From Mansonella perstans (lineage: Eukaryota > Nematoda > Chromadorea > Rhabditida > Onchocercidae), in assembly GCA_037074765.1 (NCBI GenBank), contig JBAMDO010000566.1, forward strand, positions 527,352 to 591,351: DNA of 64,000 bases, read 5' to 3'. The position numbers were made by a program, and so were the translations under genes. This document shows positions 26,701-37,800 of the stretch, one piece after another. Positions within the stretch are counted from its first letter, which is position 1, and each line of letters opens with the position of its first letter. The notes beneath the pieces were generated by a model. The model had not been told where the DNA came from. It did no database searches and saw only the letters and a program-made list of their open reading frames with translations.

Positions 26701-28462
26701 GATTAGTGGTAGTGGACATGCGGAAAATGTAATTAGAAGCAATGGGCATGCGGAAAATACGACAAATATCAGCATGCGGAATATGTGATTAGTAGTATCA
26801 ACCATCTATGAATATAGAGCAATATAAGTAATAGCAATTGTGCGGAAAATGTAATAAGTGGTAGCAAGCATGTGAAAAATGCATTAGCTAAAGTTGAACA
26901 TAGAGGATTGGACATTTAAAATCTATGAGCACAGAATAAGTCCATTACAAATTAATCAATGAGGCATGAATTTGAAGAGAAAAAAATTTCAAAAGAAATT
27001 TTAAGACTGAAAAGTAATTAAGAGATTAGAATGAAATGGCTCACAAAAATAAGGCTCGATAGATTGTAATGAAAAGACAGATGAAAGGAATGAGCCAATG
27101 GTAATATCTGGCAATTAGACTTTACGGATAGACAAATGAGGGTGGATGGATTTGTAGATTATAAAGGTACATTTATCTTCCTTCTTCTTCTTAGGCCCAT
27201 TTTTGGTGAAAGCAATTTGGCCTTCTGATCTTTAATCTGGCCTTTCTAGGCTTTAATTATGACTGCATGCATATCAAGAATGGCATATGTATGCATATGG
27301 CTGGGTTGTGTTGTTAGTGTGTGTATGTCATGAATGATTGTAAGTATATTAAATTTCAGAATCGATCGTTTGACAAACTGAATTCGTTTAAAAACTAAAA
27401 TTTTTGGAAAATAAAAAAAGAATGAGAAATAGAATGGAAATGAATGAAGGCAAAGACAAAACGAATTTGACGAAAAGTTAACAAAGCCTTGGCTAGCCAG
27501 AAGAAGAGAAGCACAATTTTAACAGATTTATCATTGCTTTTATTCCATATTTTGTTAGAAAACTAGACATGCAAGCAAAATAATCAAAATAAGGCTTGAA
27601 AAGATTAAGCCTAAATAGGCTCTGTCTGACTTCTGAATCCATTCTCTCTACAAACAACACATTCATTTGTTCCTTTCACTCTCTTCCTCCTCTCTATCGA
27701 ACATGTCTTCTTTCCGTATCAGGTACACAGAGATAGACAAAAAGATATACACATACATCAGAGTTCATAAATCCCTCTTATCAACTTATCAAATGAATTT
27801 TTAAAAGAGCATATGTGAAATGCAACTAACTATTGAGATTTGTACAGTCAAAGATGACACTGTGAATTAATCATAGCAGCCATATCAAATCATTATTAAT
27901 AATTAAATGATTGATCGAACAAGCTTAAAGTAAGTTCAAACATGACTAGCAAGTTTAAAGTTTAAAAAATGTGTTGTTGGCCTATGATTACACGAAATAT
28001 CAATGATTTTTTTATTTGATAATAAATATTTCCAGCTTATAAACAGCTGATAAAACTGTATGCTAGAAATGTTTTCCTATAGGTGCTGTTGTTGTTATCG
28101 TATCCAATCAAAGTTTATGCAATCCTTTTAACTTAAACATTCAAATCAGGAATGAATTGAAAGAAAGGACAAAAGTCACTCCATCTCAAGGTATTACGAG
28201 AAGATAGAGAGAAAAGAGAATAAATCAGATATTATTTACATTACCAAACAAATCTTTTTACAGTTCACAACATCCTATGTTAAAAATAAGTGTAATTAAT
28301 TAATTGACAAGAAAAGTTTCGATCATTTTCGATTGAAAAAAAAATGCTTTATTACAAATGGCAAAATTGAGGCTTATGAAAAAAGTTTGCTCAACAATAA
28401 AATTATCATTGTAACTAATATCGATTTGATTAGCTACTTATAAACGACAGTCCTTTTTTTTT

Positions 28463-30091
28463 TTAAAAGTCACCATTTGAAGAGGGTAACATATACGCTG
28501 GAATTGTCTTATAATCGTCACGATCACAACGTACCGGTGGTCTTGATTTAATCTGTAACACTGTTTCAAAAATTTTAAATTGAACTTTATGAAAGATTTT
28601 TTTTGATTTCTAATTTCAATAATTTCAACACTGTTTCAAAATTTTAAATTGAACTTTACGAAAGAAAAAGAAAAACACCTCTGTGCTTCTTCTAGCAACT
28701 CTTTTCTTTGGAACATGTTTAGCAAATGAATCTGGTTCTTCCATGCGCTGTAATATTACTTTGTTAAATAAGAGTATGCTAGCCTCAGTGCAAGATGAAA
28801 GTTCATTGTTAAACTTCAGATGTTTATTAGATATTTCATTCTAAAAGTTTTTCTGGCAATTACTGTAATTACTGCAATTTATGCTAAAAAATGCCATGCT
28901 GAATTATGGGCCATTTAGAAAACAAATTTAGGACTGAACTTCTTAGCTAAGCTTAGTATTCTACAATTTGGACTATTTAACTAATAATCTCTGCCATTAT
29001 CTTTGCTGAACATTGCTTATTTGTTACTCTTTTTGTTCAGACAATTCTAACATTGGATAATTAATTAAATATTAGAGATAAGTAAGCATTACTATGTTAT
29101 TGTTTACAATGCATTGAAATTTTCGCTAACTCAAATTAGTACTTGCAATAAAAGAAAAAAAATCGAACAATAACTTTTCCAGATTGTAATTGATCCCGAT
29201 TTTTCCCCAATTTTAACGATGTCGATTTTGAATTTGACTGCAAATTTCAAATTTTAGCTAGTTATAAGAGGAATTTTGAAAAATATTTCTGATCATTTCA
29301 TCGTACTTTGTTTTATTTCATTCACTTTTAATCTCTTAATCCCTTTCTTACTTGAATTTGTTAAAATTGAAAAATTAATTGATCTAAAATTATTTCGACT
29401 ATTTACTATCATTAAAAATTTTAATACTAAAGTTGGCATGGAATTTTAAAGTGATCTGCTTACTTGATCAATCACTTTCAGAGTCTCTGCTTGTGTTGCT
29501 TCTAACACTTTCTCCGACTAAAAAAGTTCTTTAATGGAATTTGCAACCATTGAGTATGCAAATAAAATCAATTCATTCATCCCTTAACAATGTATTTCTT
29601 CAATAAATAAATGCTATAACAATTGCGCCTTTGTTTTAAAAAGCATTTTTGAAACTTTCATTTTTGCCTCACACGTAACTCGTCTTTATTTTTCGATGGT
29701 TCTTTTATTTTCAGTATTTCCGTAGAAACGAAGTGCTTATTAATAATACATGCGATCTTATATGGTTTAAGATTAGATGCTATATCTTAAAGGCGCAATT
29801 GTCGTAACACATGACCGTTTTTATTGAAATATTTACGGAATAATGCAACTAAAATCTCAGAATTGTATGAAAATTATTCACCGGTGTATGAGCAGTTGAT
29901 TGATTTTGAGCTGATTGAATATCCTCGAAATTTATTTTGTTAGCTCTAGTTATTTTTGTTGCACTGTCTGCTTGTACAGTCCCGGTTTCATCCGTGCAAA
30001 CACGGGATTTCTTAATATGGTTAACTGGTCGGTTGCAACATCCCCACCAGAAAAAGACTGTACTCATCAGAAGTATCAAAGTTGTTTGCAT
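28463..30091 (-). CDS. Small secreted orphan protein, 140 aa
   Basis: I do not recognise the family. Four exons, all joined in phase 0: 30091-29882, 29517-29464, 28747-28679, 28552-28463. Residues 1 to about 19 (MQTTLILLMSTVFFWWGCC) look like a signal peptide. The rest is hydrophilic with Cys32, then a basic patch KKRVARR (exon 3) and a tail ending IPAYMLPSSNGDF before TAA. The dibasic sites would suit proprotein cleavage, so a secreted prepropeptide is one possibility, but no repeated peptide or amidation signal supports it. The ATG is one base after a CTGCAG acceptor. Consistent phases and good splice sites support the model. Confidence 0.72.
28561..28668. repeat. 70-bp direct duplication in the orphan gene's last intron
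   Basis: CTGTTTCAAAA followed by TTTTAAATTGAACTTTA and GAAAG occurs at 28561 and 28631, next to the acceptor of the last exon. Confidence 0.8.
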
Positions 30092-30092
30092 A

Positions 30093-30098
30093 CTGCAG
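30093..30098 (-). promoter_or_regulatory. Possible trans-splice acceptor of the secreted orphan
   Basis: CTGCAG ends one base before the ATG at 30091. This is consistent with spliced-leader addition, or with an upstream exon that I cannot see. Confidence 0.4.
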
Positions 30099-31319
30099 AA
30101 GGTAATACTTCTTTAAAGCAGTATTATTTTAAAGAAATTTAAACTTTTAGCAAAGAAATTTAAAACAAACGGCTCTTCTCGTTCTCTCAGATAGCAACAC
30201 AAAGAATAGTAATATCGATTTTTTTTCTTGATTTGCTCAATTTTCGCTAGTGTAAAAAAAAAGGTAAAAAGGTATAAGGAATTTTATTTAAAAATTTTTT
30301 CTAAGCATTTCAAAAAACAATAATGAGACTACATAATGAGAACAATCGATAATATTGATTTCTCACTTTTTAAATTATTTTAAATTATCACATAAAGTTT
30401 GAAAAAATGAACTGACACCTTTAAAACAAAGAATTAAAAAAATGAACTGATATTTTTAAAACAAAGAAACAGTTTTGAATCCTCTCCTCTTCCTAATACA
30501 TAATCCATCTTTTTCTTATCCTTATATATTTATGTATAAAATTCCTTGGTGAAACATACCAAAAGAAAAATATGTCATAAATTGTATCCATCGACCATTG
30601 ATTTCATAAGTTCCAAAAAGAAAAAAAAATATTGGTGAAGAGGAGAAAATGCTTCAACGAAAAATTCTGACCGCTCTTACAACTTTATAAAATTGCTAAC
30701 AATAAAATGCAAATAGACAATAGCAAATTTTTATGGTAACAATATTTTGTGTAACATTAAGAAACAAATAAACACAACGTATTTCATGAAATGTAAATTT
30801 ATAACGAAAGTTATATATATATATATGTATATTCATAGTTTAGTTAAATTCAGCTACAAAAGAAAAATACAAAGATTTTTGTCATTTATGATAATCCTAT
30901 CCTGAATAAATGTTTCATTGGGATTTTTTCATACAAAAGAATAACAATAACGTCAACTGTTCCTAAGTGACATTTGATTAAGAAAGTAACAAATTTAGGA
31001 ACTAAAAATTAGTAAATCTATGCAAAAAGTGCCATTTAATGATGTACTTTGAAATAATAACATGGGAAGATGAATGTTACATTTAAAGTATTATTAGCTG
31101 ATATGATAACTATTCAATAATGATAACTCATTCAAGTATTATAGAAAACTTGCAATGTATTTCAGTTTATAATTTGACAAGCTTATCAAAACAGATAACG
31201 TTTTGGAGCAGATCATCATTGGTTCATGTCCTAAATTTGCCTTAGATTAGGCTTTTCGTTGTTATCATTTGAAACAAAAACAGAATATCAAAATAGAACA
31301 GAAAACTGGTGAAACATTG
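30099..31319. other. Intergenic, no gene seen
   Basis: AT-rich spacer with long T and A runs between the secreted orphan and the MARVEL-like gene. No repeat array or exon was recognised. Confidence 0.5.
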
Positions 31320-32669
31320 CTACTGATCCAGACTTCGTCCCGCATATTTGATTATCACAAATGATGCTTGATAAAAGAGCGTATTTAGAAGCAAGAATAT
31401 CTGAAAGGTAATTTTAAATTTGCGAAAAACAGTATCGTCAGATATACTGTAAATACTGTGATGATTAAAAGTAGTCACAAACAACCGTTACCAATTGTAC
31501 TCCTGTAGAAACTACAGTGTTTGATGAATTGTCATTGAAAACTGAATCAAATGGATAAAGAAGAGAAAAATACGAAATACTATACCGTACAGACAGCGAT
31601 TCGATTCTTCCAACTATCTCTACCGATATGTATTGGTGGAAGGTATTGATGATGCGTGAAACTGTTCGAAATCATTTGTACCAGATCGTATGTTAGTAGT
31701 GAACCAGCCGATAAACATAACAGAAATGCTATTAAATTGAATATATCTTCCTGAAAATTTGCAATTATCATAAGATGATTCCGAATATTATTCATTACAA
31801 CTCGATATTTTTGTGGTAAAGATGATTTCTTGGATTTGTTTTTTAAAAAAATATATCCAAGAACCATTGTATTAAATTACAAATATGAGTATTTAGTTTA
31901 TGATAGCTTGCTGATGATAAATACCCAATTAATTGCTCATAAATGAAACAATTCAAAACTTACAACATTGTAAACATTTTTTATATCCATGTATAGTAGC
32001 ACAAGTGTCAAAAAGGTCAACACAATAAGAATGATGGAAATGAAGAAAATCGTTGTGTAAATGAACCACTGATATCTTCCATCATTGATAAAAATGATAA
32101 CAACTAAGGAACATATCTGAAAGGGATGTTCATACGTAACCGAATATTGCAGCTTGATCAATTTACTGATAAGGAAATAAATCAATCAGCTGATACATAC
32201 GTGATGAAAATGATCAGCTATGAATTTGAATTACTCAAAATAGTTGATCCAAAAGGAATAATAGGGGGCAATGAGATGTAGAAAAGTGGACAGTTAATCA
32301 TATTGCTGTTCATTTCTATAATGACCAATATAACTTTTTCACTAATGCTATCAAAATCATTTGAAAAAGTTGTCGAAAATTTGGGATTGAAGAGATAACA
32401 AAATATTTTGAAATCACTTTCAGTTAAATGTAGAAAACAAAAGGAATAGAATCAGATCATAGAATGAATGATAGCTGTACAAAAAAGATCACTAATAGTG
32501 TGCGTTATGATAACAAACAAAATATTGTTATTAAAATTCTAGAAATTCTAGAAGTGTTTCCAATCAATTTAATTTGCAATTTAAAAATATGAAAATAACT
32601 GACCAATTGAAGCCATTTAAGAATTGGTATTTTGGAAATGCACCATACTGATGGACGAACGATAGCCAT
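31320..32669 (-). CDS. Four-helix MARVEL-like membrane protein, 154 aa
   Basis: Probably an integral membrane protein of the MARVEL/CKLF-like type, a group linked to membrane apposition and vesicle traffic; the family call is an inference from architecture. Four exons in phase 0: 32669-32604, 32116-31964, 31750-31586, 31400-31320. Four hydrophobic spans are visible: about residues 17-33 (ICSLVVIIFI core), 42-64 (TTIFFISIILIVLTFLTLVL), 76-95 (LIAFLLCLSAGSLLTY) and 129-145 (IFLLLNTLFYQASFVII). Short loops and a basic C-terminus (KYAGRSLDQ) follow. An ATTCAG acceptor sits 17 nt before the ATG. An earlier ATG in that leader is out of frame. Confidence 0.78.
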
Positions 32670-32686
32670 TGGAACATAAAGTAAAA

Positions 32687-32692
32687 CTGAAT
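32687..32692 (-). promoter_or_regulatory. Possible trans-splice acceptor of the MARVEL-like gene
   Basis: ATTCAG, 17 nt upstream of the ATG at 32669. Motif and position only. Confidence 0.35.
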
Positions 32693-33326
32693 GTGAAAAA
32701 TAGCTTTGTTCGAAGTTTCTGTTACAACATTGCTACACTATCGTTGTTATTGTTGTTGCTAATATTAATGTTCTTCAGTGCATTTTTCCTCCTCTCCTTC
32801 CAGATACTACTGGATGATGATATTTTTAGGATGCCATTCGTTCTTTTTCTTTTTTCGTTTTGATAAATTTTAAAAGTTTAGAGATTGAGACATACACTGT
32901 CTTATAAATTTAGCCGCATTTGAAGGAGTTTCAAAATATGTTTCCATAATATTTCTAAATATCGTCCCATCATCTTCTTGCACATTAATTAAAACATACA
33001 TTTAATTAATTAAATATAAATAATTCATTTAGCTGGAAGAAATAATTAAAATGCCATTTTCTTTTTTCCATATGTTCCATTTTTATGATATCACTACAGT
33101 ATCTCTACATCATACTGTATACAATTGACTACAAAGCCTAACATAAGCATGGGAAAGTTAAATGGACTTACAGGGAATAGATTGAAGCTGAGATAGGGAA
33201 AACAATTCTCCTTTGTTTTTTTTTTTTTTTACAATTGATGAAAAATTGAAGGAAGAAAGTTGGGAAAGGGCATCGTAGCGTTAGTCTTTCAAGGGGCAGC
33301 TCGGATTGTAGAATTCGCAACCGATA

Positions 33327-33735
33327 GCTGAACAGGTGAAAGACGTACGCATGACGTGCCCATACTTGTTACAACATGTGTACCGTATTAAATAGAATAA
33401 ACCAGTACTGGATATTTAGAAGTATTACTAGCCATGTACAACATAACACTTTGCTAAAATGTATACCATATTAGGTAGGATAAAATAGTACTGATTGTAT
33501 GGGTAATGCTGAAAGAGGTTTGTTTCGCTGAACAGATGAAAGACGTACGCATGGCGTATCCATACGTGTACAATATGTGTACCGCATTGATAGTACAGAT
33601 TAATACTGGATATACATAAGTATTACTAGCCAGGTACAACAACAACATTTTGTTAAAATATGTACCATATTAGGTAGGATAAAACAGTACTGAATGTATG
33701 AGTAATGCTAAAAAAAGGTTTGTTTCGTTTAACTA
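33327..33735. repeat. 200-bp direct repeat, two copies plus a fragment
   Basis: The block beginning GCTGAACAGGTGAAAGACGT occurs at 33327 and, with small changes, exactly 200 bp later at 33527. The end of the unit (GGTTTGTTTCG) occurs again near 33716. The unit is more GC-rich than its surroundings. Confidence 0.9.
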
Positions 33736-34103
33736 AATTGCCCTGGGAAGAATGAAATAAATAATGCAAGGATGTTAAGGGACGATGAAAAGGGTAACGG
33801 AGATGGCTGGGCTTGATATGGATGTATAATTGTGCTCCATGTACAGCAACAGCAAACACACAAAGCATCACTGTTGAAAAAAAAAAAAAAAAAAATCAAA
33901 CAAATTGAAAATTGCCAGCTGTTTGTTGTTTTTTTTTCAGAGCTTCACACATCGAATAGCTAGCTAACAGGAACAGGAAATACAACAAATATACAATTGT
34001 TGACCTCCTTTGTTACCTTTTTTTTATTTCTATTCTGTAGTTGGATAGAATCATTGACCTATCACCTCTACATAAAGAGAATGAACTGTTAGAGGTATTG
34101 AAT

Positions 34104-34390
34104 ATCATCATCATCATATACGGTATGTGTAACAAGTACTATCAGATGAGTATCAACATACCTTAAAAGCCCAACATCTCTCCACTATTCCATATCAATG
34201 GAATGGAATAAAGGCAAGTTCTGAGGGATATCAGAACCAAGGCTCATCATCATCACATACGGTATATGTAACAACAAGTACTATCAAATGAGTACAATTA
34301 TCGACATATCCCGAACTCCCGATATCTTTCCACTATTCCCTATCAATGGAATAGAATAAAACCAAGTTCTGGGGGATACCAAAATTAAGG
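34104..34390. repeat. 139-bp direct repeat, two copies
   Basis: TCATCATCATCATATACGGT begins a block at 34104, and a close copy starts at 34243. Both include GTAACAAGTACTATCA, CACTATTCC..ATCAATGGAAT and AAGTTCTG.GGGATA. Confidence 0.9.
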
Positions 34391-34850
34391 CATATATAAT
34401 TTCATCATTCATCATCATTCCTCCGCAAATATAAACGATGAAATATGACCATCAGCATCGGAGAACTTAAAAGCTAAACAATGAGGATCGCATAAATATG
34501 AATTAGTGATTCAGTTTTATTGATTGATAAAAGAATATATCAGGAAAATGGGAGAGTGCAGGGGAGGAGGAGAATTATTCAAGTTTAACTCTCCACCTTT
34601 TTTTTTTGTAACATTCAAGGGTACTGTAGTGTATTTAGAATTTGATCTGAGAAACAATGATATTATAGAATTCGGAGAATGTTATTTTGTATAATCACGA
34701 AATAATTTCCGAAATTACTGAATTTATTTTGATATTTTTATCTGTACTGAATGATTCATTAATCGGAATATGACTAACTATAATGACCAAATTCTGTCAT
34801 TCAGGATTTTTCGGTATTTTTTTTCCGGACATGTAAATAATTTTTGATAA

Positions 34851-37800
34851 ATGCAACGGAATTCTTTTGCAATGGCCATTTTGTTCATTTTACAATTACC
34901 AAGCAGCGGTGTTGTTCAAATCATCGGTTATTTGAAAAAGAATGGGATTATTTCGGAAGAGACCGGTTCCATTAGTTAGTTAGTTTGGATTTTCTTTGGA
35001 CAAATTTAAGTTACGATTTTTTCCTCATTTCACAGCATGGAATGATCGTCTAAACTAGTCATATTGAAATTGAAGATTAGAAAATTGTAATGGAGTAAAA
35101 GAAATAAATAAATTTGGAAAATCACTTTTCCTTACAAACTATTAACTCTCCATCTACTAATTCTCAATTCCCACTTTATATTAAAGTAAGCCATTGGTAG
35201 GCTTTTTTCCTTTTTTAGGCACAAATACCATTACCAACAACGGATAATATTGCCGAAGTACTCTACATGAACTATGAACAAAAAGTATATGCCTATGTAA
35301 ACTACGAATATATTTAGTATACACCTATGTAAACTATGAACATATCTTTACTTACCTTTTGAAAAGTACATGCCTGCATAAAACACGGACATACTTTTTA
35401 TGTAGCTTTACTGAGTTTCCTGGTTTATTTTTTTCGTTTTATCTTTTTTGCTCAGAAAAAAATTTTCTGTCCAGTTTTTCTAGTTTCTAGTTGAGTTAAT
35501 TTCAGCTCTTAGAGGATGTTTAAATGATAGGATGAAAGGTTGCCAATTAAAATTGAAAGATAAAATAAAAGCTTTCATATCTCAACAGCATTGTTTGATC
35601 AGAAATTTCTTTTTCTTGTTTCAGAAATAATTTTCCTATCATTAATATTTCCACTTTTTTGTATGAAATAGTCGAAAAAAAAAGCAAAAATTAAAGATGT
35701 TACCAATGGAAAAACGACATCTTTATGATCAGTTCTATACTCCAGCATTATATCGTGCTGAATTTGAGGCTAAACCAATGGTTCTATTACTTGGACAGGT
35801 TAATAATTTTAAATAATTTTCAAAACTGTTTAAATAAACTCAAATGATATATTTGATGAATGATCAGTCCACACAAACCAAGAGTTGAATGTATACAATT
35901 TTATTGAAGTTGTCGTCATGATTTAGTTTCGCGAACGAAAATTTACAAGATTTCATTTACGTTTAACAGATTCGTTTGTGATTAAGAAAAGCAATGCTTG
36001 AATGCAGCGAAAAGTCTGCTTAGATAATGTGGATAATAATTTAGATAGTATTTGTGCGATATCTTTTTTCCTTAACATTGTAAAATTTGAAAATCAAATT
36101 TGAAATTTGGATTTTGAATATAAAAAGTTGAATAGTAGAATGTTGAATGTATACAATGAATGCGTTGAATATAAACAAAACACAAACCAAAAGTTGAGTT
36201 ATAAAATTTTATTGAAGTATTCGGTTGGTAAAACATCGATGATCAAATTTCTTTTAAATGGAACGGAATATCCAGGCAGTATGATTGGACCGGAACCAAC
36301 TACAGATTGTTTTACAGTCGTATATCATTCTGCTAATGCAAGTACTGTTATGGGAACATCACTTGCATCTGATAATACATTGCCATTTCAGGTTTTTTTT
36401 TGGATGAATTAATTTTAGACAATTTATCAAAGGTCAGATCATCGGAGAAGTCTTGTAATATTGTGACTTATTTATGTTTACATTTTAATCAATTCGAAAA
36501 AAGGACTTTTATGACCTGTGAAAACTGTGATGATTACAGTCATTAAATATATTCGGTTCGGCATTCCTAACACGAATGCGGGGTGCAACACTTCCGGCTA
36601 AATTATTAGAACATATCACTTTCATGGATACACCCGGAATATTGTCCGGACAAAAGCAACTCTCATCTCGTGGCTATGATTTTGCTTCTGTCGTAAATTA
36701 CATTGCTGGAAAGGTGAAAGAGACTTTCTGGATAATATGATGGAATTTGTGATTGTCATTTCACTTCAAATTTTCTGCCTAGATAATTTATGATTGCATA
36801 CATTTTCCTCACTTACTGATGAGTGGTAAAACAATTGAAAATGAGATTGTAAATAGTACACAGGTCGATATGATTATCCTTTTGTTTGATACTTCGAAAT
36901 TGGATATTAGCGATGAATACAAGCAAGTGATACAATGTCTTAAAGGAAACGAAGAAAAAGTATGGAAAAAGTTTCGTCTCTTTCTTTAAAACCATCAGTT
37001 TTTCAGTTTTTTTTTACATTTATTTCTTTAATTATACTATTTTATTATTTTTTAAAAATATTTTTCTTTACGGTCTTTTTTTTTTAAAGCTTTTGTAATA
37101 AACAAAAAATATGGTGCTGTAAATGTTCAGATTAAAATAGTTCTCAATAAAGCCGATCAGGTGGGAGCAGCAGAGCTCATTCGAGTAAGAGGTGCACTTA
37201 TGTGGAGTTTAAGTCGAATTCTTGAGTCACCAGAAGTTCCTAAAGTTTTCATTGGTTCCTTTAGCAACACCGATGCCAAAGATACAATTGTTCGTGTCCT
37301 TGCTCCTTCTTTTCTCCATCAGTTATACTTAAATTTATGGGAAAGTTTTTAAGCCAAGAATTAATTTCACATTGCTTTCTTAGATATACTTTCCCAAACA
37401 TAGCATGCAATTTGGGCATTATTTAGCACTCTGAAGTACATGAAATTTTCACTCAAGAATACATTGATTTCTTCCATGAATTAAAAGTCCTTCCATCGGC
37501 TAATAATGTACGTAAACTAAATGACCTAATCAAACGTGCCAAGAAATTGAAAATTCATGCGCTCGTTATGGAACGTCTTCTCAAAAAGGTATTCATTAAA
37601 ATTTCATTAAGTTTTTTAATTACCTTACAAACATTCATTAAATTTCATTGCCATTTTGCAAAAAAAAACGCAATCTTTTTGTGCAATGCAATTTCATCAC
37701 TGCATGCTATGCATTGCACGATGCAATCATTTTGTGCAATGCAATTTCATCACTGCATGCCATGCATTGCACGATGCAATCATTTTGTGCAATGCAATTT

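Larger units (their letters stand above)
21109..28462. other. 7.3 kb intergenic, rich in tandem repeats
   Basis: Upstream of unc-64 and downstream of the next minus-strand gene. It holds five separate tandem arrays (listed individually) and no recognisable exon set. Open frames inside it fall in repeats or low-complexity sequence. It presumably includes the neuronal promoter of unc-64. Confidence 0.5.
32693..34850. other. Divergent intergenic region with two long duplications
   Basis: Lies between the MARVEL-like gene (minus) and the EHD-like gene (plus), so it should contain both promoters. It holds a 200-bp duplication and a 139-bp duplication (listed). No exon seen. Confidence 0.5.
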
